From Streptosporangium album (lineage in GTDB: Bacteria > Actinomycetota > Actinomycetes > Streptosporangiales > Streptosporangiaceae), in assembly GCF_014203795.1 (NCBI RefSeq), contig NZ_JACHJU010000002.1:558001-622000 (forward strand): a DNA stretch of 64,000 nucleotides, read 5' to 3'. The position numbers were made by a program, and so were the translations under genes. Under the pieces are notes generated by a model that was not told the origin of the DNA, did no database searches, and saw only the letters and a program-made list of their open reading frames with translations. This document shows, one piece after another, positions 16,896-26,095 of the stretch (position 1 is the first letter of the stretch; every line of letters begins with the position of its first letter).

Positions 16896-17135
16896 TCACC
16901 GCTCCTGCGGGGGACGGTGGCTCAGCAGGTCTCCCGGCTGGCACTCCAGAACCTCGCAGAGCCGGGTCAGCGTGGTGAACCGGACGGCCTTGGCCCGGCC
17001 GTTCTTCAGGATCGACAGGTTGACCACGGTCACCCCGACGCGCTCGGCCAGCTCGGTGAGTGTCATCCCGCGCTCGGCCAGCAGGTGGTCGAGGTGGACG
17101 GCGATGGAGTGGGACTCCATCTCGGCCGGTGACAT
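16896..17135 (-). CDS. YozG-type XRE transcriptional regulator
   Basis: A 79-residue single-domain Cro/C1 helix-turn-helix protein: MTLTELAERVGVTVVNLSILK followed by NGRAKAVRFTTLTRLCEVLECQPGDLL, nearly the consensus of the YozG family. Its ATG overlaps the TGA of the upstream membrane-protein gene (ATGA), so they are coupled. Such small regulators are commonly paired with DUF2975 membrane proteins and repress their own operon. Confidence 0.9.
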   Translation of the reverse strand: MSPAEMESHSIAVHLDHLLAERGMTLTELAERVGVTVVNLSILKNGRAKAVRFTTLTRLCEVLECQPGDLLSHRPPQER

Positions 17136-17536
17136 CAGACCGTCCCTTCCAGGTCGTCGCGCATCCGGACCCCGTCGCGCAGGACGCCGGACAGCACCAG
17201 CAGGCCGAGGCCGGCGGCGACCACGAAACCGGGGAAGATCATTGCCTGCCAGATCAGCTGGCCGGTGTCGGGTGTGGGGTCGTGGAAGCCGAGCCGGCCG
17301 GACATGTTGGGCATGACGCCGGGTCTGGCCAGCTGCGCGGCCCATTCCTCGTCCTGCACGGAGAAGCCGTAGAAGGAGTTGGGTGTGCGTGCGTCGACGG
17401 AGCCGTACGTCAGGCCGAAGAGGCCCGCCCGCGAGTAGAGCACCAGGCCGGTGATCGCTCCGGTTATCACGACCAGGAGGACGAACACGGCGGGCCTGGC
17501 CGTCATGCGTCCGATCATGTTGTTCTGCGTTGCCAC
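17135..17536 (-). CDS. DUF2975-like membrane protein
   Basis: A ~133-residue protein with a transmembrane helix near the N-terminus (VFVLLVVITGAITGLVLY), an extracytoplasmic region of about 55 residues and a second helix (FPGFVVAAGLGLLVLSGVL). The terminal RMRDDLEGTV resembles the end of DUF2975 proteins, and the coupled YozG-type regulator supports that assignment. GTG 17536 was chosen because GGAGCGG lies upstream. It is shorter than usual DUF2975 members, which have four helices. Confidence 0.6.
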   Translation of the reverse strand: MATQNNMIGRMTARPAVFVLLVVITGAITGLVLYSRAGLFGLTYGSVDARTPNSFYGFSVQDEEWAAQLARPGVMPNMSGRLGFHDPTPDTGQLIWQAMIFPGFVVAAGLGLLVLSGVLRDGVRMRDDLEGTV

Positions 17537-17553
17537 GCGACCGCTCCAAGGAA

Positions 17554-17601
17554 TATCGAATATCGATAGTATCGATGAACGTAACCATCGAAAGTCGATA
17601 T
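17554..17601. promoter_or_regulatory. Clustered TATCGA operator-like repeats
   Basis: The region upstream of the DUF2975-like/XRE operon and the divergent DUF885 gene carries TATCGA repeats at 17554, 17561 and 17570, including the palindrome TATCGATA (17561-17568), plus a second palindrome ATCGA-AAG-TCGAT (17587-17599). They are the natural candidates for binding by the YozG-type regulator and could control both directions. Confidence 0.55.
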
Positions 17602-17649
17602 GGCAAGTCGGATCCCGGATGTCGGGAGCGCGGAGTAGGCTCACCGGAC

Positions 17650-19260
17650 ATGACGGACCTCTCCCCTGACCTGGTCGGTGACTACCTCGACTGGTATCTC
17701 GCGGCCAACCCCATCCACGCCGCCCTCGCGGACGCGGAAGGCTATGACAGGACCCTCGGCGACTTCACCGAGGCCGGCATCCTCGCCCGCGAGCGGGAGT
17801 CGCGACAGTGGCTGGCGCGCTTCCAGGCGGCGCGGGGCGGAGACTTCGAGGACGTGGTCGACCGCGAGCTGATCATGTCCACCCTGCGCGGCGGGCTCGC
17901 CTACGAGGCCTGGCCCGCCTGGCGGCGCGACCCGTCCGTCTACCTGGGGCCGGTCTTCAACTCGATGTTCAGCCCGTTCCTGAACCGGCTGGCACCCGAG
18001 GGCGAGCTGGTCGAGGCGGCCGTCGCGCGGCTGGCGGAGGTGCCGGGCGTCATCGCGGCCTGCCGTACGAACCTCGATCCCGCGCTGGCGGCCCCGCTGC
18101 TGATCGAGCGGGGTCTGGGCCAGGCGCGGACCGCCCGGCGCTTCCTCACCGAGACGGTCCCCGGCCAGGTGGCCGACGAGACGCTGCGCGCCCGGCTGGT
18201 CGCGGCGGCCGAGCCCGCGGCGGCGGCCTTCGACGAGTTGGTGGGGTTCCTGGAGGGTTTCCAGGCCACCGGCACCTGGCGGATGGGCCAGGAGCTCTAC
18301 TCCACGCTGCTGCGCGAGCGGGAGATGCTCGGTTACGGCGCCGACGAGCTGCTCAAACGCGGTCAGGCGGCCTACGACGAGCTGGACGCGCAGATGCGCG
18401 AGGTCGCCCGGCGGCTGCCCGGCGGCTCCGATGACTGGCACGCCGCCGTCGTCGCCCTCCAGGACGACCACGCGCCGACCCTGGAGGACATGCGGGCCGA
18501 GTACGACGCCGAGACCGAGCGGGCCAGGAGATTCGTGCGCGAGCACGGCCTGGTGACGTTCGCCGAGGGCGAGGAGTGCCGGGTGGTGCCGTCGCCGGAG
18601 TTCCAGCGGCCCATCCTGGCCGTCGCCTCCTACCTGCAGCCCCCGCCCCTGTCCCCCTCGCGGATCGGGCACTTCTTCGTACCGTTCACCCCCGACTCCT
18701 TCACCGAGGAGCAGGTGCGCCAGCGGCTGCGCACCAACGCCAGGGCGCAGATGCCCTCCATCGCCGTCCACGAGGCCTACCCCGGTCACCACTGGCACCT
18801 GTCCTGGATGGCAGGCAACCCGCGCCGGGCCCGCAGGCTGTTCCGCACGCCCTACTTCACCGAGGGCTGGGCCCTGTACGTGGAGAAGGTCATGCGGGAG
18901 CAGGGTTACTTCACCACCCCCGCCCAGGAGCTCGCCCACCTGGACTTCCGCCTCTTCCGGGCGGCCCGCATCATCGTGGACACCTCGCTGCACTGCGGTG
19001 ACATGAGCGTCGAGGAGGCCGAGGAGTTCATGACCACCCGGTCCTCGCTCACCCCCGGCACGGCCAAGGGCGAGGTCGCCCGCTACTGCGCCTGGCCCAC
19101 CCAGGCCCCCTCCTACCTGACCGGCGCCCTGGAGATCGACCGCATCCGCGACGACTACCTGGCCGCGGACCGCGGTGACCTGCGCACCTTCCACGACGCC
19201 CTGGCGGGCTCCGGCGGCCTCCCCCTGGGGCTGGCCCGCCGGGTGGCCCTGGAAGGCTGA
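17650..19260 (+). CDS. DUF885 family zinc metallopeptidase-like protein
   Basis: A 536-residue cytoplasmic protein of the DUF885 family. It has the zinc signature HEAYPGHHW beginning at about His374, then YFTEGWALYVEKVM near 409 and the conserved C-terminal CAWPTQAPSYLTGALEI. The fold resembles carboxypeptidase Taq/M32-like gluzincins, so peptidase activity is likely, though few members are tested. No signal peptide. The start of the following M20 peptidase gene is four bases after this stop, indicating a two-gene peptide-degradation operon. Confidence 0.88.
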   Translation: MTDLSPDLVGDYLDWYLAANPIHAALADAEGYDRTLGDFTEAGILARERESRQWLARFQAARGGDFEDVVDRELIMSTLRGGLAYEAWPAWRRDPSVYLGPVFNSMFSPFLNRLAPEGELVEAAVARLAEVPGVIAACRTNLDPALAAPLLIERGLGQARTARRFLTETVPGQVADETLRARLVAAAEPAAAAFDELVGFLEGFQATGTWRMGQELYSTLLREREMLGYGADELLKRGQAAYDELDAQMREVARRLPGGSDDWHAAVVALQDDHAPTLEDMRAEYDAETERARRFVREHGLVTFAEGEECRVVPSPEFQRPILAVASYLQPPPLSPSRIGHFFVPFTPDSFTEEQVRQRLRTNARAQMPSIAVHEAYPGHHWHLSWMAGNPRRARRLFRTPYFTEGWALYVEKVMREQGYFTTPAQELAHLDFRLFRAARIIVDTSLHCGDMSVEEAEEFMTTRSSLTPGTAKGEVARYCAWPTQAPSYLTGALEIDRIRDDYLAADRGDLRTFHDALAGSGGLPLGLARRVALEG

Positions 19261-19264
19261 CGGC

Positions 19265-20521
19265 ATGACCGACGACGAGGCGAGGGTTCTGGACGCCCTG
19301 GACGAGGCGGAGACGGTCCGGCTCCTGACCGAGCTGGTCCGGGTGCCGAGCGTGACCGGCACCGACGCCGAGTCGGATCTGCAGCACCGCTGCGGCGGGC
19401 TGCTCACCGAGGCGGGGCTGGACGTCGACGTCTGGAAGCTCGACCTCGACACCCTCCAGGCCGCCCCCGGATTCCCCGGCACGGAGGCCCCCCGCGTCGA
19501 GGGCTACGGCGTCGTCGGCGTCACCGGGGGCGAGGGCGCCCCCGCCCTCGTCCTGCAGGGGCACGTGGACGTGGTGCCGACCGGCGACCTGGCCAAGTGG
19601 GAGGGCGGCGACCCCTTCGGCGCCCGGATCGGCGGAAACGTCCTGCACGGCAGAGGGGCCTGCGACATGAAGGCGGGACTCGCGGCGAACCTCGCCGTCG
19701 TCGCCGCCCTCCGCAGGTCGAAGGTACGGCTGGCCCGGCCGCTGGCCGTGCACTGCGTGGTGGGGGAGGAGGACGGCGGCCTGGGCGCGTTCGCCACCCT
19801 GGCCCGCGGCCACCGGGGCGAGGCCGCGGTGATCACCGAGCCGACCGGCGGGGCGATCATCGCGGCGACGGCCGGCGCGCTGACCTTCAGGATCGAGGTC
19901 GCCGGGCGGGCGGCCCACGGCGCCACCCGCTACGAGGGCGTCAACGCCCTGGAGGTCTTCTGGCCGGTCTTCGAGGCGATCAGGCGGCTGGAGGCCGACC
20001 GCAACCGCGCCCCCGACCCGGTCTTCGACGGGAACCCGCTGCCCTACCCGATCGAGATCGGGACGGTCCGGGCGGGCGACTGGGCCAGCAGCGTGCCGGA
20101 CCTGCTCGTCGCCGAGGGCCGTCTCGGCGTGCGCCTGGACGAGGACCCCGCCCAGGCGCGTCTCGCCCTGGAGACCGCTGTCGCCGAGCTCGGCCACCCG
20201 TGGCTGCGGGAACATCCCCCCGCCGTCACCTGGCCGGGCGGCCAGTTCGCCAGCGGCCGGCTGCCCGCCGGGCACGAGCTGCTGGACCAGGTCGCCACGG
20301 CGGTGGCCGACGTGACCGGGACCCGCCCCGCCGAGACGGCCGCGCCGTACGGGAGCGACCTGCGCCTGTACGCCGCGGGCGGCATCCCGGCCCTGCACTA
20401 CGGGCCGGGTGACGTCCGCTTCGCCCACGCCCCGCGCGAGCAGGTCGACCTGCGCGAGCTCCGCGACGTCACCCGGGCGCTCGCCCTGCTGGTCCTGCGC
20501 CGGTGCGGCGTCAGGGGCTGA
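19265..20521 (+). CDS. M20 family metallopeptidase (ArgE/DapE/ACY1 type)
   Basis: A 418-residue di-zinc amidohydrolase. Key residues: LQGHVDVVP with His100 and Asp102, GRGACDMKAG with the bridging Asp, GEEDGG with the catalytic Glu168-Glu169, TEPTG, the dimerisation-domain AAHGATRYEGVNA, and HYGPGD near the end for the last His. It removes an acyl group or terminal amino acid from a small peptide-like substrate; the exact one cannot be read. It follows the DUF885 gene by four bases. Confidence 0.9.
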   Translation: MTDDEARVLDALDEAETVRLLTELVRVPSVTGTDAESDLQHRCGGLLTEAGLDVDVWKLDLDTLQAAPGFPGTEAPRVEGYGVVGVTGGEGAPALVLQGHVDVVPTGDLAKWEGGDPFGARIGGNVLHGRGACDMKAGLAANLAVVAALRRSKVRLARPLAVHCVVGEEDGGLGAFATLARGHRGEAAVITEPTGGAIIAATAGALTFRIEVAGRAAHGATRYEGVNALEVFWPVFEAIRRLEADRNRAPDPVFDGNPLPYPIEIGTVRAGDWASSVPDLLVAEGRLGVRLDEDPAQARLALETAVAELGHPWLREHPPAVTWPGGQFASGRLPAGHELLDQVATAVADVTGTRPAETAAPYGSDLRLYAAGGIPALHYGPGDVRFAHAPREQVDLRELRDVTRALALLVLRRCGVRG

Positions 20522-20570
20522 CCCGTCAGCCGGCGGCGGCGCCGGTGTCGCCGGAGGGCGGCGCGCGGCG

Positions 20571-21242
20571 TCACCTCGGCGGGTCGAAGGGACGGGGTTC
20601 GGCTTCGAGCCAGGCCAGGACGGCCATCACCCGCCGGTTGTGGTCGTCGGACGGCGGCAGTCCCAGCTTGGCGAAGATGTTGTTGGTGTGCTTGCCGACC
20701 GCCTTGTCTGTGACGTGGAGGCGTCCGGCGATCGCGAGGTTGGACATGCCCTCGGCCATCATCGCGAGCACCTGCCGCTCCCGTGGCGTCAGTTCGGCGA
20801 GCGGCTCGTCCCTGCCGTGGCGGGTCAGCAGCTGGGAGATCACCTCGGAGTCCATGGCGGTGCCCCCGGCGGCCACCCGCCGCACGGAGTCGACGAACTG
20901 GTCGACGTCGCCGATCCGGTCCTTCAGCAGGTAGCCCACCGCGCCGGTGCGGTCGGACAGCAGCTCGCGGGCGTAGAGCTGCTCCACATACTGCGACAGG
21001 ATCAGCACCGGCAGCCCCGGCACGTGGCGCCGTGCCTCCAGGGCGGTGCGGAGCCCCTCGTCGGTGAAGGTGGGCGGCAGCCGTACGTCGATCACGGCGA
21101 CGTCGGGGCGGTGCCGCATCAGCGCGTCGAGCAGCATCGGTCCGTTGTCGACGGCCTCGACCACGTCGAGCCCCTTGGCGGACAGCAGGTGGATCAGGCC
21201 GTCCCGCAGGAGGGCGAGATCTTCGGCGATGACAACGCGCAC
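20571..21242 (-). CDS. NarL/LuxR-type response regulator
   Basis: A 223-residue response regulator. The receiver domain has VIAEDLALLRDG, the phosphoacceptor Asp in AVIDVRLPP (about residue 52) and the conserved Lys in YLLKDRI. The LuxR-type helix-turn-helix (LTPRERQVLAMMAEGMSN, KAVGKHTNNIFAKLGL) lies at about 152-195. It starts inside the 3' end of the sensor kinase gene (overlap of 49 bases), so the pair is coupled. Confidence 0.93.
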   Translation of the reverse strand: MRVVIAEDLALLRDGLIHLLSAKGLDVVEAVDNGPMLLDALMRHRPDVAVIDVRLPPTFTDEGLRTALEARRHVPGLPVLILSQYVEQLYARELLSDRTGAVGYLLKDRIGDVDQFVDSVRRVAAGGTAMDSEVISQLLTRHGRDEPLAELTPRERQVLAMMAEGMSNLAIAGRLHVTDKAVGKHTNNIFAKLGLPPSDDHNRRVMAVLAWLEAEPRPFDPPR

Positions 21243-22407
21243 GGCAGCTCCATGGTGAGTTCGGTCGGGCCGCCGGAGGGGCTGCTCACCGCGAGCGAGC
21301 CGTCGAAGGCGGACAGGCGGCGTTCGATGCCGCGCAGGCCGGTGCCGGCGGCGAGGTCGGCGCCGCCGCGCCCGTCGTCGCCGACGGTCAGGCGCAGGAC
21401 GTCGTCCGAGTGGCGCAGCCGTACCCATGCCCGGGTGGCGTCGCTGTGCTTGGCCATGTTGGTCAGGGCCTCACCCGCCGCGAAGTACAGGGCGGACTCG
21501 ACCGGTGCCTCGGGGCGGCCCGGCAGGTCGATTCCGATCTCGACCGGGACCGGGCAGAGCAGCGCGGCGGCCTCGATCGCCCCGGCCAGCCCCCGGTCGG
21601 CGAGCACCGGCGGATGGATGCCGCGCACGATGTCCCGCAGCTCGGCCAGGGCCTGGCCGGTGGACCCCAGGCCTCCTCGACCAGCTCCTGAACCTGGGCG
21701 AGATCGTGGGAGCCCCTGGCCAGCCCCAGGTTCATCCGCACCGAGATGAGCCTGGCCTGCGCACCGTCGTGCAGGTCGCGCTCGATCCGGCGCAGCTCGG
21801 CCGCCTGCGCGTCGAGGGCCGCCGCCCTGGACTCGGTCAGCTCCCTGATCCGCCGGGCCGGTGAGGACGTCGGCCGGAGCAGCAGGTGGGCCATGCGTGC
21901 CTGCCCGGTGCGGAACAGGGGCACGGCCGCCAAGATGATCAACAGGATCGACAGTGACAGGGTGAACGTCACCATCCGGCCCGTGTCCACCGTCCGCAGG
22001 GTCCAGATCGCGCCGACGGCGGACAGCATCGCCCAGACGGCGATCCCGAAGGCCGCGCTGGTGACACCGTGGACGGCCAGCCAGAGGAGGTCACGCCAGG
22101 TGGCGGGGTCGCGCAGGGCGGGGATCAGATGAGCCCGGATCCGCGGTCCGGCCGGTGAGCTGTACGGCTCGGCGATGGCGCGGCCGAGGGCCCTGCTCAC
22201 CCGGGCCCGCTGGAAGCGTGCGAAGGACCGGACCGGCGTGAGCAGGCGGGCCAGCGGCGGGAGTCCGATCCCGGCCACCGGGACCAGTGCGACACCGGCC
22301 AGCACCGTGGCGGTGAGCAGCAGCGCGGCCACGCCCGTGGCGGCGTTCAGCGACAGCTCTCCGGCGGAGACGAGTCCATGCTTCAGCGCGCGGCGGATCC
22401 TTGTCAC
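21194..22407 (-). pseudogene. Sensor histidine kinase (HisKA_3 type) with one frameshift
   Basis: The first frame (22407 to about 21670) encodes an N-terminal membrane sensor with four or more helices and the dimerisation motif ERDLHDGAQARLISV that carries the phosphorylated His. At about 21669-21672 one C appears to be missing from a C run; the second frame continues without loss as STGQALAELRDIVRG, then HATPase motifs EALTNMAKHSDA and VGDDGRGG. All catalytic elements are present, so a sequencing error or a recent inactivating indel explains the break. It overlaps and should signal to the NarL-type regulator. Confidence 0.75.
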
Positions 22408-22736
22408 CGGATCAGTCTGCCCGTTCGACGCCGCGGAGACGGTAGGCCCAGCCCCACCACGGTGGGTGGCGATATCCCACCTTTGCGGGGGACTCGCACC
22501 GATGGCGGCCGCTGAGCCGTGTCTGGAGGCTGGATCACGTCACTCAAGCGATGGGAGTCTCCGTGACCGTTTTCCTGGAAAAACCGACCGGCCCCGGCAC
22601 CTCCGGCCGGCCCGGCGAGCCAGGCGTCCGCCTCCCCCCGCAAGGCACCACCTGCGAGCGTTCGGCCGTCGAATAGCCCGGCCGAGCCGGATCCCGGGTC
22701 CTCCACCGGGTGCGGACGGCGTGGAGTCCTGCGAGG
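22408..22736. other. Intergenic region, no gene seen
   Basis: About 330 bases between the sensor kinase start and the end of the large helicase-associated protein gene. No open frame here has a plausible start or protein-like composition. The only structure noted is the CCCACC/GGTGGG cluster near the kinase start. Confidence 0.6.
22453..22481. promoter_or_regulatory. Candidate operator for two-component pair
   Basis: CCCACC-AC-GGTGGG (22453-22466) is a perfect palindrome, and a third half-site CCCACC follows at 22476-22481 after GGCGATAT. It lies 46 bases upstream of the sensor kinase start and could be an autoregulatory site of the partner response regulator. Confidence 0.35.
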
Positions 22737-25130
22737 TCAGGCGTAGGTGCCGCGGACCTCGACGATGTCGGCCAGCGGGAACTCCAGGTAATCGCCGGCC
22801 TCCTCGCACCACGCGTCGAGCACGCCGCTGCGCAGCTCGCCGTGGCTGATGGTGGCGGTCAGGCCGTCGGTCAGCGTGATCGCCGCCCGCACCCCCCGGT
22901 CCACCACGAAGCCGAGCAGCGACTGCTGGGCGGTCGGCAGCCGGGAGGCCATGCGGCCGATGACCGCCCACGTCCTGCCCTGGTGCCGGGTGACGTCGTT
23001 CTCGGCGGTGAGCAGCCGCCGGGCGTGCTCGTGCGGGTCGGGAGGCGGCTCCAGCAGCGGGTACGACTGCTCCAGCTCGGCCACCCGGCCGCCGGGCAGC
23101 AGGATCAGCCGCCCGTTCTGCGGCTCCTCGATCCGGGCGCGGCGGATGGTGATCTCCCCGGTGTCCTCGATCGGCACCGGGGCGTAGCCGTTCTCCCGGA
23201 GGGCGGCGAGGGTCTTGTCGGCGGGCACCGAGCTGGCCAGCACGGTCGGCGCCAGCAGGCGCAGGCCCAGTCTGCCCAGCCGCCGGTGCCCGGCGATCTC
23301 GGCCAGCAGCACCGGGTCGGAGGCCTGCACGATACAGGCGACCGTGGTCACGGTGACCTCGCCGTGCCGCCTGGCCACGTCACGCACCAGATAGTCGAGA
23401 GGCTGCGGCACCGTTCCCACCTCGGCGAGGTCGGCCAGGAGGGCGTCGGCGCCGTAGCCCGCGTCCATCGCCCGGCGCACGCTCGCCGGGGTGAAGCGCC
23501 ATACCGAGGCCGCGCCGCGTGACTCGCGTTCGGCGGTCCGGTCCAGCAGCTCGGCCAGCTCGGTGGAGGGCGGCCCGGTCACCACGGCGGTGAGGTCGGC
23601 GCCGAACAGGGCGCTCCGCCGTACGCTGGCCAGTGCGCGGGTGGAGCACTCCATCAGTAGCGGGTCGTGCTCCACGACCGGGGTGGAGTCGTCGTTCTCG
23701 TCGCCCGCCCAGGTGTCCAGGGCGGCCAGCGCGCGGCCCAGGTCGGTGATCGTGTCGTAGGCGACGAGCCCGAGCATCCGGGCCTCTTCGAGTACGGCGG
23801 GGGCGCACTCGGCCAAGAGCGACTGCTCCAGCAGCGGGGCGTGCCAGTGCGCGGATCTGACCAATCCGGCCTGGTCCGTGCATGCCGTACTGGCGGGCAG
23901 GCGGGCCAGCACGCCGAGCACCGCCCGCCGGGCCCGGCCGACCGCGGCCCCGGCGGGGTCGTCGCCGAGCACCGTGCCGTATTTGCCGCCGATCCTGCGG
24001 AGCGACGAGCGTTCCATCCGCCACCACGCCGCCAGCAGCACCCGCAGCCTGGCCGCCGCGTCGTCCAGCCGCCAGCGGTCGAACTTCTCGGTGGGCACCA
24101 GCCCGCCGGTCGGCTCGTCCCAGGCCAGCAGCCGGGCCACCGCGCAGATCTCCAGCAGGAGCCGGGTCTCGTCCTCGTCGCAGCCGGTGTCCTTGGCCAG
24201 CCGGCGGACCTCGCGCACACCGACCCCGCCCGCCTTCAGCAGCGGCAGCGGGACCTTGGCGGTGTTCTCCAGCATCGCGGCGCAGCGTTCGACCACGTGC
24301 GGGGCGGCCAGCGTCATCAGGTGGTCGACTGTCTCGGGGTCCACCGGCACGGTCGCGAGCTCGGGCGGGCAGGGGGTGAACGGGGGGTGGTAGCCGGGAC
24401 CGCGCAGCGCGAGCGCCACCTCCCGGGGCATCTCGGCCACGTTCCAGCTCGGCCGGAAGAGCAGACCGTGATCGGCGACCCACTTCTCCGGCGTGCCCGG
24501 TATGACGAACCGGCCGCCGTCCACATCGCGGATCGGGCCGTCCCAGGCGAACTCGTCCAGCAGCCGCTCCGTGCCCTCCGGAGCCCGTTCGACCATGGCG
24601 GTCACCCGCCGGGGATCGGAGAGCACCTCGGTGACCCTGATGACCATCCGCCTTTTGGGGCCGTGGGGCAGGCCCAGCGCCCTGGCGAGCGCGCGGAGGG
24701 CGTCGGCGCTGACCGCCCAGGAGTTCAGGTAGTGCGAGAGCGGCTCGCCGAGTCCGCAGGGGGCCGTCCACCAGCGGGAGACCCCGTCGGCGATGTGGAT
24801 CCGCCCCTCGTCGTCCGGCCAGGCCAGGGCATGGTCGAACAGCCGGTCGATCCAGGGGGCCACGTCGGCCTCCGGCACGCCCATGAACCGGGCCAGTGCC
24901 TCCAGGTCGACCCGGGCGCCCAGGGACAGGGCGGCCTGCGCGACCTCCAGGCACGGGAGCGGCAGCCCGCGCATGACGGACATCAGGGCGAACCCGTTGC
25001 CCAGCCGCTGCGCCAGGGTGTCCAGGCGGCGCGGCCACGGCGGGGCGATGGCGTCCGGCCGGTTCGCCAGCACGTGGGTGAGCCGTTCTTCGTCGAGGGT
25101 TTTCAACCAGCCGAGCAGGTGATCGTCCAT
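22737..25130 (-). CDS. Helicase-associated domain (Helicase_C_3) protein
   Basis: A 797-residue cytoplasmic protein of an actinobacterial family containing the XPB/Ssl2-like helicase-associated domain, here mainly in the C-terminal third (TVACIVQASDPVLLAEI to RTWAVIGRMASRLP). The N-terminal half consists of winged-helix-like modules. No Walker motifs or DExx box are present, so it is not itself a helicase. A WYL-like or Sm-like beta module ends the protein (ISHGELRSGVLDAWC). Homologues are usually chromosomal singletons with unknown function. It could bind nucleic acid or act with an XPB-type helicase encoded elsewhere. Confidence 0.78.
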   Translation of the reverse strand: MDDHLLGWLKTLDEERLTHVLANRPDAIAPPWPRRLDTLAQRLGNGFALMSVMRGLPLPCLEVAQAALSLGARVDLEALARFMGVPEADVAPWIDRLFDHALAWPDDEGRIHIADGVSRWWTAPCGLGEPLSHYLNSWAVSADALRALARALGLPHGPKRRMVIRVTEVLSDPRRVTAMVERAPEGTERLLDEFAWDGPIRDVDGGRFVIPGTPEKWVADHGLLFRPSWNVAEMPREVALALRGPGYHPPFTPCPPELATVPVDPETVDHLMTLAAPHVVERCAAMLENTAKVPLPLLKAGGVGVREVRRLAKDTGCDEDETRLLLEICAVARLLAWDEPTGGLVPTEKFDRWRLDDAAARLRVLLAAWWRMERSSLRRIGGKYGTVLGDDPAGAAVGRARRAVLGVLARLPASTACTDQAGLVRSAHWHAPLLEQSLLAECAPAVLEEARMLGLVAYDTITDLGRALAALDTWAGDENDDSTPVVEHDPLLMECSTRALASVRRSALFGADLTAVVTGPPSTELAELLDRTAERESRGAASVWRFTPASVRRAMDAGYGADALLADLAEVGTVPQPLDYLVRDVARRHGEVTVTTVACIVQASDPVLLAEIAGHRRLGRLGLRLLAPTVLASSVPADKTLAALRENGYAPVPIEDTGEITIRRARIEEPQNGRLILLPGGRVAELEQSYPLLEPPPDPHEHARRLLTAENDVTRHQGRTWAVIGRMASRLPTAQQSLLGFVVDRGVRAAITLTDGLTATISHGELRSGVLDAWCEEAGDYLEFPLADIVEVRGTYA

Positions 25131-25402
25131 CTCGCAGCTCTCTCAGGAATCTCGCGCGGGGACTCTCCGTGAGCCATAGGAATCCACGGTAATGCAGAGG
25201 GCATCCCCGACGGCATGTACCGCGCAGAATGCAATGCGTTCCGGGGGTGTTCTCCCGCATTCTTGACCGATCCCGGGACCGCCGGCGGGGGAGGCTCGGC
25301 GGGCCCGGGACCGATCGGCGCCAGATGAGGGGAAGAGGCGGCGCCTTCACGGGAAGGTCTTCTGATGGAGGGAGAGGCCCGCTGAGGGCTGCTCATGGAT
25401 CT

Positions 25403-25921
25403 TTACCGGAGGACGGCCCAGACGATTTTGCCGTAGGGAGCCAGCGGCGCCCAGCCCCAGCGGAGGCTGAGCGATTCGACGATGTGCAGGCCGAGGCCAC
25501 CGATGTCCAGCGGCGACGGGTCGCGGAGCGCGGGAAGGCCCGCCCCGGGATCGTTGAGCGCGCAGGCGACGAGGCGGTTCCGGCGGATCAGGGAGAGCCT
25601 GATCGGTTCCCTGGCGCGTGATTCGGCCAGCCGCAGGCCGTGCCTGAAGGCGTTGGTGGCCAGCTCCGAGACGACCAGCTCCATGTTCTCGCTCAGCTCG
25701 GTGAGCTTCCACCCGGTGAGGGTGCCCGTCGCGAAGCTGCGGGCCGAGTGGACGGACTCGGCCTGTGGGGGGAGCACGAAGGTGGCGCTGGCCATGGCCG
25801 GAGATCCGGACAGGAGGTCACGCGCCGCGTCTGGCCACCAGCCGACTGGGGGCCACCAGTCGAGCGCTGTCCATGACGTTCGGGGGGGCGCGGTTTGGGC
25901 GGACTGCACACCGGTCATCAT
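25403..25921 (-). CDS. ATP-binding protein, RsbW/AbaA-like (HATPase_c_2)
   Basis: A ~172-residue GHKL ATPase-like protein. ELVVSELATNAFRHG is the N-box, LNDPGAG the G1-like box and GGLGLHIVESLSLRWGW the G2-like box. In actinomycetes such single-domain proteins accompany WhiJ-like regulators and DUF397 proteins and may act as anti-sigma or anti-anti-sigma type kinases. ATG 25921 gives a 48-residue N-terminal extension before MASATFVLPP, which is an alternative start. It is divergent from the XRE gene across the GTGCA array, completing the triad. Confidence 0.85.
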   Translation of the reverse strand: MMTGVQSAQTAPPRTSWTALDWWPPVGWWPDAARDLLSGSPAMASATFVLPPQAESVHSARSFATGTLTGWKLTELSENMELVVSELATNAFRHGLRLAESRAREPIRLSLIRRNRLVACALNDPGAGLPALRDPSPLDIGGLGLHIVESLSLRWGWAPLAPYGKIVWAVLR

Positions 25922-25922
25922 G

Positions 25923-25976
25923 GTGCAAACTCGCGTGCAGGTGCAAGAGCGAATGCACGTGCATAAGGGATGTGCA
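25923..25976. promoter_or_regulatory. Array of GTGCA motifs in triad promoter region
   Basis: GTGCA occurs at 25923, 25935, 25941, 25959 and 25972, with an inverted copy at 25954-25958 forming the perfect 12-bp palindrome ATGCACGTGCAT (25953-25964). The first four intervals are 12, 6 and 18 bases, all multiples of six. Such clustering is far above chance in 54 bases and suggests cooperative binding by the adjacent WhiJ-like regulator. Confidence 0.6.
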
Positions 25977-26095
25977 AGCGCTACGGTTACCCCAGATTCG
26001 GCAATCCGTACGGAAAGGGGACCTTGTTCGCGGCTAAGGAATCTTGGGCCGTGAAGTGACAGACTGTCGGTCAGGGAAGCGAGCAAGGAGCACAC

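Noticed and set aside
17641-19482. A 613-codon minus-strand open frame opposite the DUF885 gene
   Set aside because: Opposite a gene with an intact HEAYPGHH zinc motif; no domain or ribosome-binding site of its own.
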